Part shown: positions 10,796 through 22,700 of the stretch, one piece after another | Layout: the number at the start of each line of letters is the position of its first letter | How positions within the stretch are numbered: position 1 is the first letter of the stretch | Source: Anniella stebbinsi | Lineage: Eukaryota; Chordata; Lepidosauria; Squamata; Anniellidae | Direction of reading: 5' to 3' | Assembly: GCA_029215795.1 (NCBI GenBank) | Contig: JARDYH010000001.1 | Span: 397,705,154-397,769,153 of the forward strand | DNA: 64,000 nucleotides | Made by a program: the position numbers and the translations under genes | Notes under the pieces: generated by a model | Database searches by the model: none | What the model was told of the DNA's origin: nothing | The model's input: the letters and a program-made list of their open reading frames with translations, nothing else

Positions 10796-10828
<33 letters not shown>
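10796..10828. repeat. (GA)n microsatellite in CCPG1 3' UTR
   Basis: Uninterrupted GA dinucleotides over about 33 bp, about 110 nt past the CCPG1 stop on the minus strand. Confidence 0.9.
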
Positions 10829-10830
<2 letters not shown>

Positions 10831-10936
10831 GTTGGAATAGGGGAAACATGCACTTGATTGCTTTGTGAAGAGCTTGAGCCAGCTCATCATGCTTTTGAGC
10901 ATCCTCTGCTGGGATCCGGGTGATGATGACAGTTGT

Positions 10937-11117
10937 TCAGTACTTTGGATCAAAGGGCAGCTGGCCCACTTCTATCTCCAGATTTGCCATGTGCCTTCCA
11001 TTGCTGCGCCCCTGTTTGTGCCATCTGCCTTCTCTCTTGTAGCGCTGTTGGTACTTTGGAGCGTGTCTTTCCTGCGGAGGACTTTGAGTGTGCATGAAAG
11101 CCCTCTTCGCAGGATGG
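10937..11117 (-). CDS. CCPG1: CCPG1 terminal coding exon
   Basis: Minus-strand acceptor ccctttcag. After completing AGC the exon encodes [20 protein letters not shown], then [20 protein letters not shown] and [14 protein letters not shown] with TGA at 10939-10937. The KREGxWHKxGRxNGRxMANLEIE..GQLPFDP block is the conserved CCPG1 C-terminus. Length (181 nt) and phase fit the donor at 11586. Confidence 0.93.
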
Positions 11118-14100
11118 CTGAAAGGGAAGGCGGGGCCAATTAGTGCTCTTCACACTCTACTGCACGAGAGCCTCCAGATCAAGAGTGAGGCCCACGCCAC
11201 AAACATTCAACTCACCCCCAAAGCTACAACCTCTCTCTCTCTTTCAAAGAACCCCAATTAACCCAAGAAAGGACAGCGAGTTACTCTGGGCATATAAGGG
11301 GGGAATTCTTTGGGCTGCAGTGCTTAATATACAGAAAAGGAACTAGTAGAAATCAGCAACACCTCTACTGGAACTCACGCCCTTCTCCCAGGAGAGAGTT
11401 GCCATAACCACCACTTTCCCAGAGGCCTGTCATGGATGCCCACTGCTAGGAAAAACAGCCCTGGTGTAGTTCAGTGGCGCATGCAAAGGACTTAAAGCTA
11501 GGGAAGGTTGCTGCTGTTAACTGAGCAGCTTTCTTTACAAGTCAAGCAAATCCAGTAGCAATTATTGGCAGTGGTTCTGCACTCACCTGGGTCCGCGCTG
11601 AGGTGAGGGATCATAATGAAAGTAGTATCTGTAGATGTATTTATCCAAGTCTTCAAATGCTCCATCACTGTTCCTCTGGTACTCTTTCATGTCTTCAAGA
11701 TAATCTTTAATGTCATTCACAAAGTCCGTGAACAGCATTTGGTCATGTATGAAGACTCCGTTGCGGAAAAACCCATCAACAAAAATCTCCAGTTCTCTCC
11801 AGTGATGGAAGTTGTCTACTTCTTGCTGCAAATACTTGTGCATTAATTGATTGAATTCATCTGCCCGAATAGGGTCCAGTACTTTGTCAAAGAGGCTCGC
11901 AAACTCTTGATGGGCACAGTCAAAAATGTCCGAGCATCCCTTGAGAACAGTGCGGTGTTTCATGTTACACATGGGGCCCTTGGGGCATTCCCGTGAGGAG
12001 GGGGGATCCTTGGGAAAGTGCTCTTTGGATCGTCTTCCGTCGCTGAAGTCTCTCTGGCTGCCAGGGGCCTTGTGCGGACCATCATGGGAACTGCCCGCCT
12101 GATAAACCGCTTTCCCTTTTCTGTTAGCCTCGTGTCTTCTGTCCCCATATTTCTTCTTCTTCTCTCTTTCAAAGATGTTTTTCGTTGTGTCCTTGAAGTT
12201 CCTGAAGGTGGACTTCACAGAATCCGAGAATTTTCTCAAGTTCTCTTTCACAGCTTCTTTGGCCTGCTTGATCTTCTCCTTGTGGTGCCTTACAAATTCC
12301 TTTGTAGAATTCTTCATGGCGTCAAACGTTTCTTTAACGGAGCCAAAAAATGTGGCCTTCTGCTTCTTTTTGGCTTTACTTGCTCCTTTCCCAGCCGGCG
12401 TCTGTGGTTTTTTCACTTGCTCTTGCTTTTCCGCATGGCCCTTGACTTCCACGTACAGTTTCTCCCACAAGTCGGAGCGCTGCTGCTCAAAGCTGAGCTT
12501 CTTTTCCAGCTCCGTCAGCCTTCCCCGCAAAGCTTTGATTTCTTGGTTCTCCTGCAAGCCATCGCCGGCACCTGCATCTGGAGGCGCCTGCTGAGAACTT
12601 AGCTTCTCCAGTTCTTCCCTGAGAGCCACCGTCAGTTGACGCTCCTTGTCCAGCTCCCTCCGCAGCATCTGCGCCTCTGCCAGCAAAGTCTCCTTCTGTT
12701 TCATAAAATCCTGCATCCTGTGCTTTTCCTCTTCCAAATGGGCTTTCAGCTTTTGGTTTTCAGTGACAACTGGTGGCTCTTGGCCAGGGCCTTTATTCTC
12801 CAGGTGTCTTATTTGTTCTCTCAGCTTCCTCCGTTCTTTTTGCAACAATGCTAACACGTTTTCCTCCCTCTCTAAAGATTCTCTCAAGTGTTGGTTTTCT
12901 GAAGCGAGGTGATGCTTCTGAGAGTCAAAGGATTTCTTCTCCATCTCTGTTGTAAGCAAGCATGTCGCAAGGCCGTCCTTGAGAGACTGATCAGAGAGAA
13001 AAAGAACACAAAGGAATAAACAAATGTTCCTACATTGGAAATAGTGGTTGCGCAGAATGGGGGGGGGGGGGGAATCATAGCAGAATCCATTGTACAAATA
13101 GGTAAATATGATTAGCAAGTAGCATTTGTTCCACTTTCTAGACAGCTTTTTCCCAGGGCAGGGAAGGAAAGGAGAAAGTGGCACCTGGGCCCTATCGGCC
13201 ACCATGAAGCTTGAGAAGCACCCTCCACTTTCAGCATTGCCCAGGGGGACTAGTGGGTCTAGTGGTAGGTTCCATCCACACAGCAAGTGATGACGTAAGA
13301 CCATAAGAAGAGCCCTGCTGGATCAGACCGAGGATCCATCTAGTCCAGCACTCTGTTCACACAGGGGCCCACCACCTGTCAACCAGGGACCAGCAAAGCA
13401 GGACATGGTGCAACAGCACCCTCTCATCCATGTTCCCCAGCAACTGGTGCACACAGGCTGACTGCCTCTGATCCTGGAGGTAGCACTTAGTCATCAGGAC
13501 TGGTAGCCATTGATAGCCTCCTCCAGGAATTTATCCAGCCACCTTTTAAAGCCATCCAAGTTGGTGGCCACCACTACATCTTGTGGTCGTGAATTCCATA
13601 GTTCAACTCTGCGCTGTGTGAAGATGCTCTTCTTTATTTGTCCTGAAACTCTCATCAATCAGCTTCATGGGATGACCCCCATTGGGTTCTAGTATTTTGA
13701 GGGAGTGAGAAAAATGTCTCCCTCTCCACATTCTCCCCACAACAGTATTGCAATAAAGCGGGGGGTGCAGGAAGCCTCCCTGGACTAAACACACAGGCTG
13801 ACCCACAGAAGGCCATGTGAATCAGTTGAGATTGCATGTGTGTGTGTGGAAGCGTGAACTGGCATGACCCACCCTTGCTATTGAGTCATCCTGACTGTCT
13901 CCCATTCAAGAGGCAAATATGTAACCTTTTACCCCCAGGGGTGGTGGGTTTTTCAAGTGCAAAATCTTGTGTGGGTGGGGGAGAGACGCACAAGATATAT
14001 TGGCAGAAGCCCTTGTGCGATTTCAATCAGAAGTGTGCAGTTTGCCGTGTTTTCTCTCACAAGGCCTGGATCTTTGGTGAGCAACCATGCTGGCACTCAA

Positions 14101-17100
14101 GCAAATGCACCCAAATGTATTGCTGCGCCTTGCCTGAGGATGGCTTGCAGGTATCTGTTTGTGGTAGCAGAAGCAGTGAAGCCTCACAATTGAAACAGAC
14201 AAAAAAACTGGGAAGCCGCAGACTGAGGATGTGCTGACCTTCCTCTGAGCATACTGGGAAGATTGCCCTTACCTTACATTCTGCTTTAATTCCTTGTTCT
14301 TGTTGGCACTGAATAAGATTGTCCTTCATATCGCTCAGTTCATCTTCATGAGTCTTCTCAACAAGTTGCTGCCGTTTTTGGATCTGAACAGTACCTTGAA
14401 ACAGAAAATGTTCTCTTTTATCTGACAAGAAAAATTGGAAAATAGGAGCTTAACATAGGCAGTGGCTCTTTTCTTTTTCGTTGTGCACTGTACATTATTA
14501 GTATAGACGGAAAGCCACAGCTGCTCATAACAGCTCAACAGACACACTTTTGCCTTTAACAAAAAAAATCTATCGAAGGATGGATGCTTTACTTATAGGG
14601 TCAAGCTAAATAGCGAACACTTTGAACCACTGTTACAAGAAACCGGCTGCATGGGATGAGAGCATCCCACAAAACCAGGAGGCAATCCTGTACCCATTTG
14701 CACATGGTTAGCTTGTACTGACAAAACAGCAAAATCAGAGGGGACAAATAGTTAGGGCCTTCCTGACACCTCTATTATACTAATCACATGAGCCTGGATG
14801 AACAAAAGCTGAAACTTCTATCCTTCTGTGAAAAGTTTTAGTTTGTGAATGAAACCTCTGCGAATAGTAGAATATGGAGGTGCCAGTGAAAATTCTGCTC
14901 CATGCAGTTTCGGTTAAGGGAGAACGCTCACACATTGTGGTGAGGGCACAAGAGGGAGAGGTTTCCGCAGCAGCTGCAAAATTCTCCAAGCATAAACGAC
15001 TTGCAAAAGCTGCAGAGGGGTGGGCAGGGAACTCTCACCCAAGACACGATCGCCCAAAGAAAAAGGCAGAGGCTGCCGGAAGAGGGTGCCATTTAAATAC
15101 ACCACCATGCTGGGATGTTCTATCAGGTGCAGGAGCACAGTCTGCATGTAGTGCATTTTCTTCCACAGTGGAAAAAGGCTGATTTGATTCTCCTTTACGA
15201 ACACCAACAACTGCAGAACAGCTTTCACCAGTAGGGCAAGGAAAACATCCCGCTCTACGTCTGGATGCTTTGCAATAGCAATTCAGTCCTGGTGACAAAA
15301 TGCAAATTCTGCCATGGAACAACCTGAAATATATGAGCAACTTTTCCCAAAGCAGAAGCCGATTTGCCAAGATAGAGTATCCTGGGGAAAACAGCGTTCA
15401 CCCACAGTAAAAAAAAGCATGCATGGGAAGCAGGCTTAAAGCAAAGATAGCCTCAAATTCACAGCAACCCATTCCAATAAAGCCTCTTACCTTCAAACAC
15501 CCCTGAGGACCAAAAGAGATATGTGTAAGTTCTGCTCAAAAACCATCATACCAAATATGCCTGCTAACTACAAACCAGAATCAAGTATTGTCATTAGCGC
15601 TTAATCTCTTTTGTATACGCCCGTTAAAAACGTGGCATTGGGAAAACGGAATTCCACCCACAACCCAGGTCCCCAACCAAAGGAGCTTTGCACAGAGGCC
15701 TTTCGGGGGGGGGGGGGCTTTTACACATCATCTGCCAATCCCTGGAGTCTGTGGGACGACTGAAACCACAGGCCACAAATCCTGCCTGGGAGCCTCAGAA
15801 AAGACCAGCCAGGACACAGAGGCAGGAGGATGGTCCCCTCCACAGGGGCACAGCCCCTGTCAAGCCCCTCACTCCACCCTGCAGTAAGCAGAGACATCTC
15901 AGGGGATAAAGGGAAGGAGGGGAGTGTCCAGCACTTGTGACCCAGGCCTAGGTGACCAGCTCCCTCCACTCTGCAAACAGCTATACAGAAAGGTGACAGT
16001 GTACGAATCCTTGGGAATCCCTGGGGCAGGGAACAGATATGAATTAGTACTCATTGAAACAGCTCTGTTTGGAGGGCAGAGGTTTAGGCGACACTCTGCG
16101 ATTGTAAGGATCACATCTCTTTCCATCCGGCTCAGCTGCAATCCCACCTTTCCTCCCAAACATTCAGGGCTGCATACACGGGGTTAACCCACAGAAAGCC
16201 TGTGATGGGGGAGATGGTGACTGGCCGAAGACCATACCCTATACATGGTGACCGTTGCACCAAAGGTGCCTTGCCTGGTTTCCCTTCTTCGTGAGAGGGG
16301 GAGAGCTCCCGCTCAGGAGCTGAGGCCTGACTTTTTCTCCGCTCCTCCCAATGGCTTTCTAGTGCTTGGACACAGCAGCAGCACCGCACCTCCCAGGGCC
16401 AAAGGTAGCAGCAATTCCACGTGAACCTCAACCACAAGTGTAGGCTGAGCCAGCTACAATTCCCCCCCCCCCCCCCCGGCAGTCCAGCTGGTCTTTGTGC
16501 CCTCTAAGACCCACCCATAAAGGAGCACACAAGATCCAAACACCAGCAGAAAAATGTGTACGAGACTGAAAATGTGGCCCATTTTCATGCGTCTCGCTTG
16601 TCTTTTTAAGAAATAAAAACAAAAAACCACACCTAGAGGAAAGGGGAGGGGCGGCTCAGTGCATCAGGTGAGATACTAACGAGGGAAGGTCATGTTCGCA
16701 GTGACAGTATAAAGCTCCCATCAGGCACTCACCATAAAAATGCCCAAAACCCATGCTGATGGCGATCACCAATGCCAGGATAATGCATCGATTGAGGCCG
16801 CTGCTGAGCTGGTGCTTGTGACACTGATCTTTGACCTGCTCGATTTCCTGTTCGCGAGGCGGTGCGTCCTCCGACTCGGAACCCGAGGCGAGCCTCTTCT
16901 TCGCCCGCCGCCGCCGCAGAGCAGGACTAGAGTGACGGCTGGTTTCATCGCTGCTGGATTCTTCGCCACTCGGCTGAGGGGGCCGAAAGACTGAAAAGCA
17001 AACACAAGCCCCTGTCATGCCCAAAGGGGGTGTTTATCTTTCCTGCTCATCCCCTCTCGGAGGGGCATTTCTAGATTTTCAACAGCAGTACAAACAATTC

Positions 17101-19699
17101 TGCATGCTAATCCCAGTCTTGAGGCTTTAAAGGCTACCTAATACACTTTGTTTTCCAGATCACAAAGGCCATGTCCTCTACTGCTCTCAAAAGCATGAAT
17201 CCAGAACTTGGGAGGAATTCTACTGCTTCCCTGTCACACGGTACGCAAGAAGCAGCAACCTTGCTTCATGTTGGGTTTCCCCTCTGCCTACAGTATATGG
17301 CTTGGCTCTTTTGCTCAAGTCAAGGGGCATTAGCTGCTTTGCAGGTTCCTTGCTGTGGTACTCTGCAGATTATGATCTGGATTATTTGGGTAGGAAAAGC
17401 TGTAGTGGAGGGCAGAGGGCTGACTCTGCTCCCAACAACTGACCTGTACACTACGTTCAGCATCCAAAGCCGTGCCCCCTCCGAGAAAAGCTCAGAAGGT
17501 GGCAACAAGAGACAGAGGGCCTTCTTGGTGGTGCCCCCCATTCCCAGTTGTGGAATGATCTCCCTGACAAGGCCCGCCTGGCGTCAACATGGTTATCTTC
17601 TCAGCACCAGGTTAAAACTGCCCTGTCAGGCATTTGGTAGCATACAAAGAGTTTTCAGTTTGGTCTTGTATCGTCTTTGGCTGACATTCAGCAAATTGCT
17701 TTTAGATATATGTTCTCTGTTTATGTGTTATCTATTTAATTGGCTTTATGTAAATGCTTTTCTTTTTTGTGCTTTCTATAATTTGTTTTTGATTTTTGTG
17801 GAACCGCCCAGAGAGCGGTTCAGTTATGGGGTGGTATAGAAATAAAGAGAGCTTCAGCTATGGGGTGATATAGAAATAAAATAAATGAAATGAATGACTG
17901 AAGAGACTTTTCATCCCTTCAAGCTACACTTCGACTGAAAAGACTGCCTCCAACAAAGACAAATTCAACCTCAGTTCATGCAACGCATTCAGAGTTAGCT
18001 CATTCCACCATCCAGCGTTATCTGGCCAACTGATCATAACTTCAAATATTTGAAACGGCAGCTAAAATCTGCCTGGCTCTACATTAGGAGCAGCTGGTCT
18101 ACCAAACCGAAAAGTCATCCAGCCCCCTGCCTGACAGAGCTGTTAGCATCTCAGAGCATTACAAGGCAAAACCCTGGAAAGGCAAGGCAAAACAAGTGCT
18201 GGGTGAGAAAGCAAAGGGGGGCGGGGGAGAAGGTGTCCCATTTTCTCATGCTAATAGTTAACAGGCTGATTATCATAAGCAGCTTTTAGTACATGTGGAG
18301 CTTTTGGCACTGTTGCTTGTATTAGCCAGAGGCAGGAAAGATTATCTAGAAAGCAACAAAATCTCTCACTTCAGCACCACAGTTGAGCCTCTCTGCACCC
18401 TCCATATACAAAAGTGCCCATCCAAGGCTGCCCTCTACTGGTGCCTAAGGAGAAAGCGGAGAAGTGGCTCAGAGGGAGGCCTTGGCCAGATGCAGAGCCT
18501 CTTTGATCCCCTGCGAGGGGAGACAGACTACACAGCAAGCAGAGGCTGTGCTGCAGCTGCAGGACAGGGAGATGGGGGCAGCCCTCCCTCCTGCCCTAGA
18601 GGCAGCATCCCAAGGGGCTTTTATATAGCACTGCATGCAGGTGAAACATTACTGCAAGCTCAAAGGAAGGCTGCTCACATTCAGTTTCATAACCCTTGGG
18701 CAAACTGTGCACACAAACATGAAACACAGCAAGTCGGAGACGAAAGGAACAGTGTTGACAATCTCCCATACTAGATTTAGAACAGTAATCTGTTTTAATC
18801 CAGAAACTATTACAGATTACGACGTAATTTTTTTTGTTTCTGAGTTAGAGTTTATGGACTTGTTGCTTCCGTCATCTCCGAAGGATTTCCAGACGCAAAA
18901 CGCATGGCTATTCCCCCAAGAAACTATTTTCTTAGCACCTGTTGAGGGCTCCTCCTCTCTCGCTCTCCCCCCACCTCTGCCCTCTTATTTGTTCTTCTTC
19001 TTCAAGAAGCCTAAGCCACAGCATAAAAGTACATGCCTGACACTGCAAGCCACAGTCCACATCAGGCACAAAACAGTTCAGTCTAGCCATCCTGCCCCAC
19101 TAAGGGAAGCGGCCGGCCGCTCGCTTGCTCAGTTGCTTACCCCATCGGCTTACACACCGCGGGATCTTCCATAGCTCCTCCAACCAACTGGCTTTGTATA
19201 TAAAACAGAAGGAAGAGATTTTAACCCGACCATGAAGAAAACACAACTAAGGGCCGTCACACAGCTTGGACGATTCTGGCAGGGGAATGGACTATTCGTT
19301 ACCCCTTGTTCACTGCTACTAAATCTGATGCTAGGATTTCTTCAGACTTTGGAGGCGTCTCTTCTAGTTGCTATGAGAATGTACATGAATTTAGGCTGGT
19401 AATTTTGAACCTCCTGGCCCACAAGAGTGGCTGTCCCCAAGGTCCTTGACTCCCCCAGATTCACTTTGGGTTATGGAGGTTTGAAGAAGCTGACCAACTA
19501 CGTTCTTCCACGTGTGCAGCCTCATACCAATCTTTGACCTGCTCCTCTTCAGACTCCTATCTTCCCCCCCTCTCTTTGTGTGGATTTTAAATGTTATACA
19601 GAAGACCCCCCCCCCAAATCATAGGTTATGGCTTTGACTCTTTATTATGCTCTATTAAGAAAGGCCTTGAGGCAGTACACCAGCCTCTGGTGTTGGGAC

Positions 19700-19736
<37 letters not shown>

Positions 19737-22700
19737 GGCAAAATGTTACTGCTGTCTGCCTTACAGCATCACCTATACACAATAAGTTTCAACCCTAGGA
19801 AACTGAATGTCTTTTGCTCACGGGTGCTTCTACAAAATGGTGCCCCTGGGCACCCAAAATATTATTATTATTTGTTAATTTTCGTGAAAGAGGTAAATAA
19901 TTTAAAGAACGTGTACATCAGTGAATATTAAAGACTGTTCCAGGATAAGTTTCCCCCGTGTGTAATAACCTCTTTGAAAAAAGAAGCAACTTTTTAAAAG
20001 AAGTACTGGCTATATTGCATTGACAGCAACCAGCTGAATGAGACAATCCCTTATTAAAGAGATGTTTGGTGTCCCATAGATACAAAGCAAAAGCTTTTAC
20101 TGAATAAGACGCAGCCTAAGATCCATAGATGTGAAAGGCAGATGTCAAGCGCCGACCCACTGATTAGGCATTTTGTGGTGGTGCTCACAGCAGTATCTCA
20201 AATTCCCAAATGCACCCATGGGTCCAAAAAGTTTGGGGACCCAAGCAAGATTTAGGGAAGGTCATTCTACCATCAAAAAATATTTTATTTTAAAATATGC
20301 AATTTCTAAATTTGCAGAGATTAGAAAAAGTAGTCTATCTGCAGAGGTTATAGACCAGAAAGCAGATATGAACTCACTCAACCGAGAAGAGTTACAATCC
20401 AGGATGAACAAGTTAAATATTAACTCCTAGCTCCTGTTCTCCAAAAGAGCACAACACTCATACTTGGGCAAAAGTGAAAACAGTGACTAGTCCCAATTAT
20501 TCGAACACCTTTCCCCACTAACGGAGAAGTCAAACAAGACTTCAGCATCCTTTCTGTTTAATTTTAATATGCATGGCATGACATGGGTGATGTTTTGCAA
20601 GAGGATTTTCATTTCACCAAGATAAATACTTGCACGCTTCCTCTTTATTGGTTCTTATGTCCAGAGATTTATTTGACACACTGGATTGCAGCTTCACAAG
20701 CCACTCCAGTACTGAACCCCTAATGGTATTTGGCCAGGAGCACACCACAGACTAACGGGTGCCGGAGGGAAACCTGGAAGAGGAATTAACTCCTCTTAAC
20801 AGGGCCTTGTGTTTTCAGACTCTAGCAAGTGGTATCATAGCCTCCCATAGGGCTAACTTGATTAAGCACAGAGTCACAGGAATTAAACGTCTGATCAAGC
20901 AGTAGCTTCTGCAGCTATTAAAATGTAGGGCAAAGGACCCAGGCAATGTATGGAGTCATGAATGGGGGAATGAAATCCTGGCTGCTCCTGGAACTCAGCA
21001 GGGAGCTGAAACTGGTTTCACTGTCTTAAGATGAACAACACAAGGGCAAAGGTCAAAGTCCTGGGCACATGTTTAAGGATCTGTGAGCTCAATTCATTCA
21101 CAAAGTGGGCCTGTTCAGGCAACACGCTAAACCATGGTTAGGTTGCTAAACCTTTTGCAGCAAATGGTTAGTGTGTTTAACCGTGGTTACGTAGCCACCG
21201 TGGTTAGGAATGGTTCACATGATATGCTAAGCCGTAGTGTTTAACTCAAAATGCTTAACCACCATGGCTTAGCGTGTCATCCAAACAGGGTCAGTGTCAC
21301 ATGGTACTAATTCACTGCTAGCTCTCTCCCTGGCCACTCCAGAAGCTGAAGAACACATACCTGTTTCTGGCTGACAAAAGGTGTATTGGCTGCTGGTGGA
21401 AGAGCCCATGTTAAAGTCCTCAGAGTTCTGGACATCGTTCTCCACAGACACAGCATCTTCCTGGCTTCCAATTTCTTCCACTTTCGGGGCTTCAAGTGTC
21501 ACAATGTCAGAATCGTCACTAATTGCCTCCACACAGGAACCTTCATCTGGCAATTTTTCTTTCTTATCCTTGGATGTAATATTAAAGGACGGGCATTACA
21601 CCAAACATAGCATTTTACTAATAAACAGTCTGCAAAGCTTTAAAAAAAGAAACCGAATTTGTATCTCATGAACGTAATAAGGGCTTTTTTCTTTTTAGTG
21701 CAGAATATAAGTTATTGCTTTTTCAAAAGTGGTTTAATTTGAAAATAAATAATTAAAAACAACCCAACATTTCTTGTACATTTAAAGTTATAAACCATAT
21801 TGGAAAAACGAAGACCAGCAAACATTACAGCCTCAGAGGGAGCAGGCTGTTGGTTTTCCTTTCTCTTCCCTCCCTGCTACAGAAGTGACACCTCTGTCCC
21901 TCTAGCTCCAAAAATTCCCCAGTACCAGTCTCCTTTGAATGTCTGCCACCTTCTCCCATGTTTCAGCTTAAGACCTTGACTATGCAGTTTTTATGACTTC
22001 AACGTTGCCGGCCCCTGTTTTTCTCCACCCATCTGCTTTTTCTAACATCTTGCCTGATGAAGAGATCTGAAGATCCCGAAAACTTGCACAGTTTTGGTGA
22101 CATCTGAGTTAGCATTGCCCTAATATGGAAGTCGGAAGTCATTATTTATATAACGTGCCTTAGCTGAAGTCAGGTGCTATCTTGCTATGATGGTAAAGGA
22201 ATTGCCGTCATAGCAAGGTTATTCGAGGAGGATTCAAGTTAGGCTAAAGACACTCTTTCAGCCCGCCTCTCTGCCTCTATTTATGAACTGAAGTCCTCAG
22301 ACCATTTTGCACCAGAAGGAGATGTAAAGTATGGGAGAGGTGGAAGAGTTTACAGTGGTTTGGTAAACTGTTTTGCTATGAGATTTTGAAACCCAGTAAG
22401 ACTCCTGTTAGCCTTTTTTGCACATATGCTAGCGTCATGAATCAAACGGCTCAATTGTACATACTGGTACCAGGACATCACTTCCATCTCAAATCTAGTG
22501 ATTTCTTTTATTCATATAAAAGTCCTGCTCCTATATTTTTATAAGATCCCTGCTTATGAACTTCTCATAGGCTTCCATGGTTGGCCATTGTGGGAACAGA
22601 ATTTATTTATTTATTTATTTATTTATTTATTGAAGACCAGATAGCTCTTTGGCACGATCTAGCATAGCTTTTTTTATATTAATAATTCTATCCTGTCTTT

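Larger units (their letters stand above)
16991..21360 (-). other. Large CCPG1 intron
   Basis: Holds the LINE-like fragment at 17380-17890, a (GA)n tract at 19700-19731 and the foldback-like stretch near 21110-21290. The rest is unique or too diverged to classify. Confidence 0.5.

Noticed and set aside
11583..13304. A single 573-codon intronless gene on the minus strand
   Set aside because: The N-terminal 100 codons are intron read-through upstream of acceptor 12989-12987, and the C-terminal stop overlaps a splice donor.
17171..17839. 222-codon plus-strand frame in a CCPG1 intron
   Set aside because: It runs through a LINE-like 3' end and low-complexity T-rich tail, with no known protein motif.
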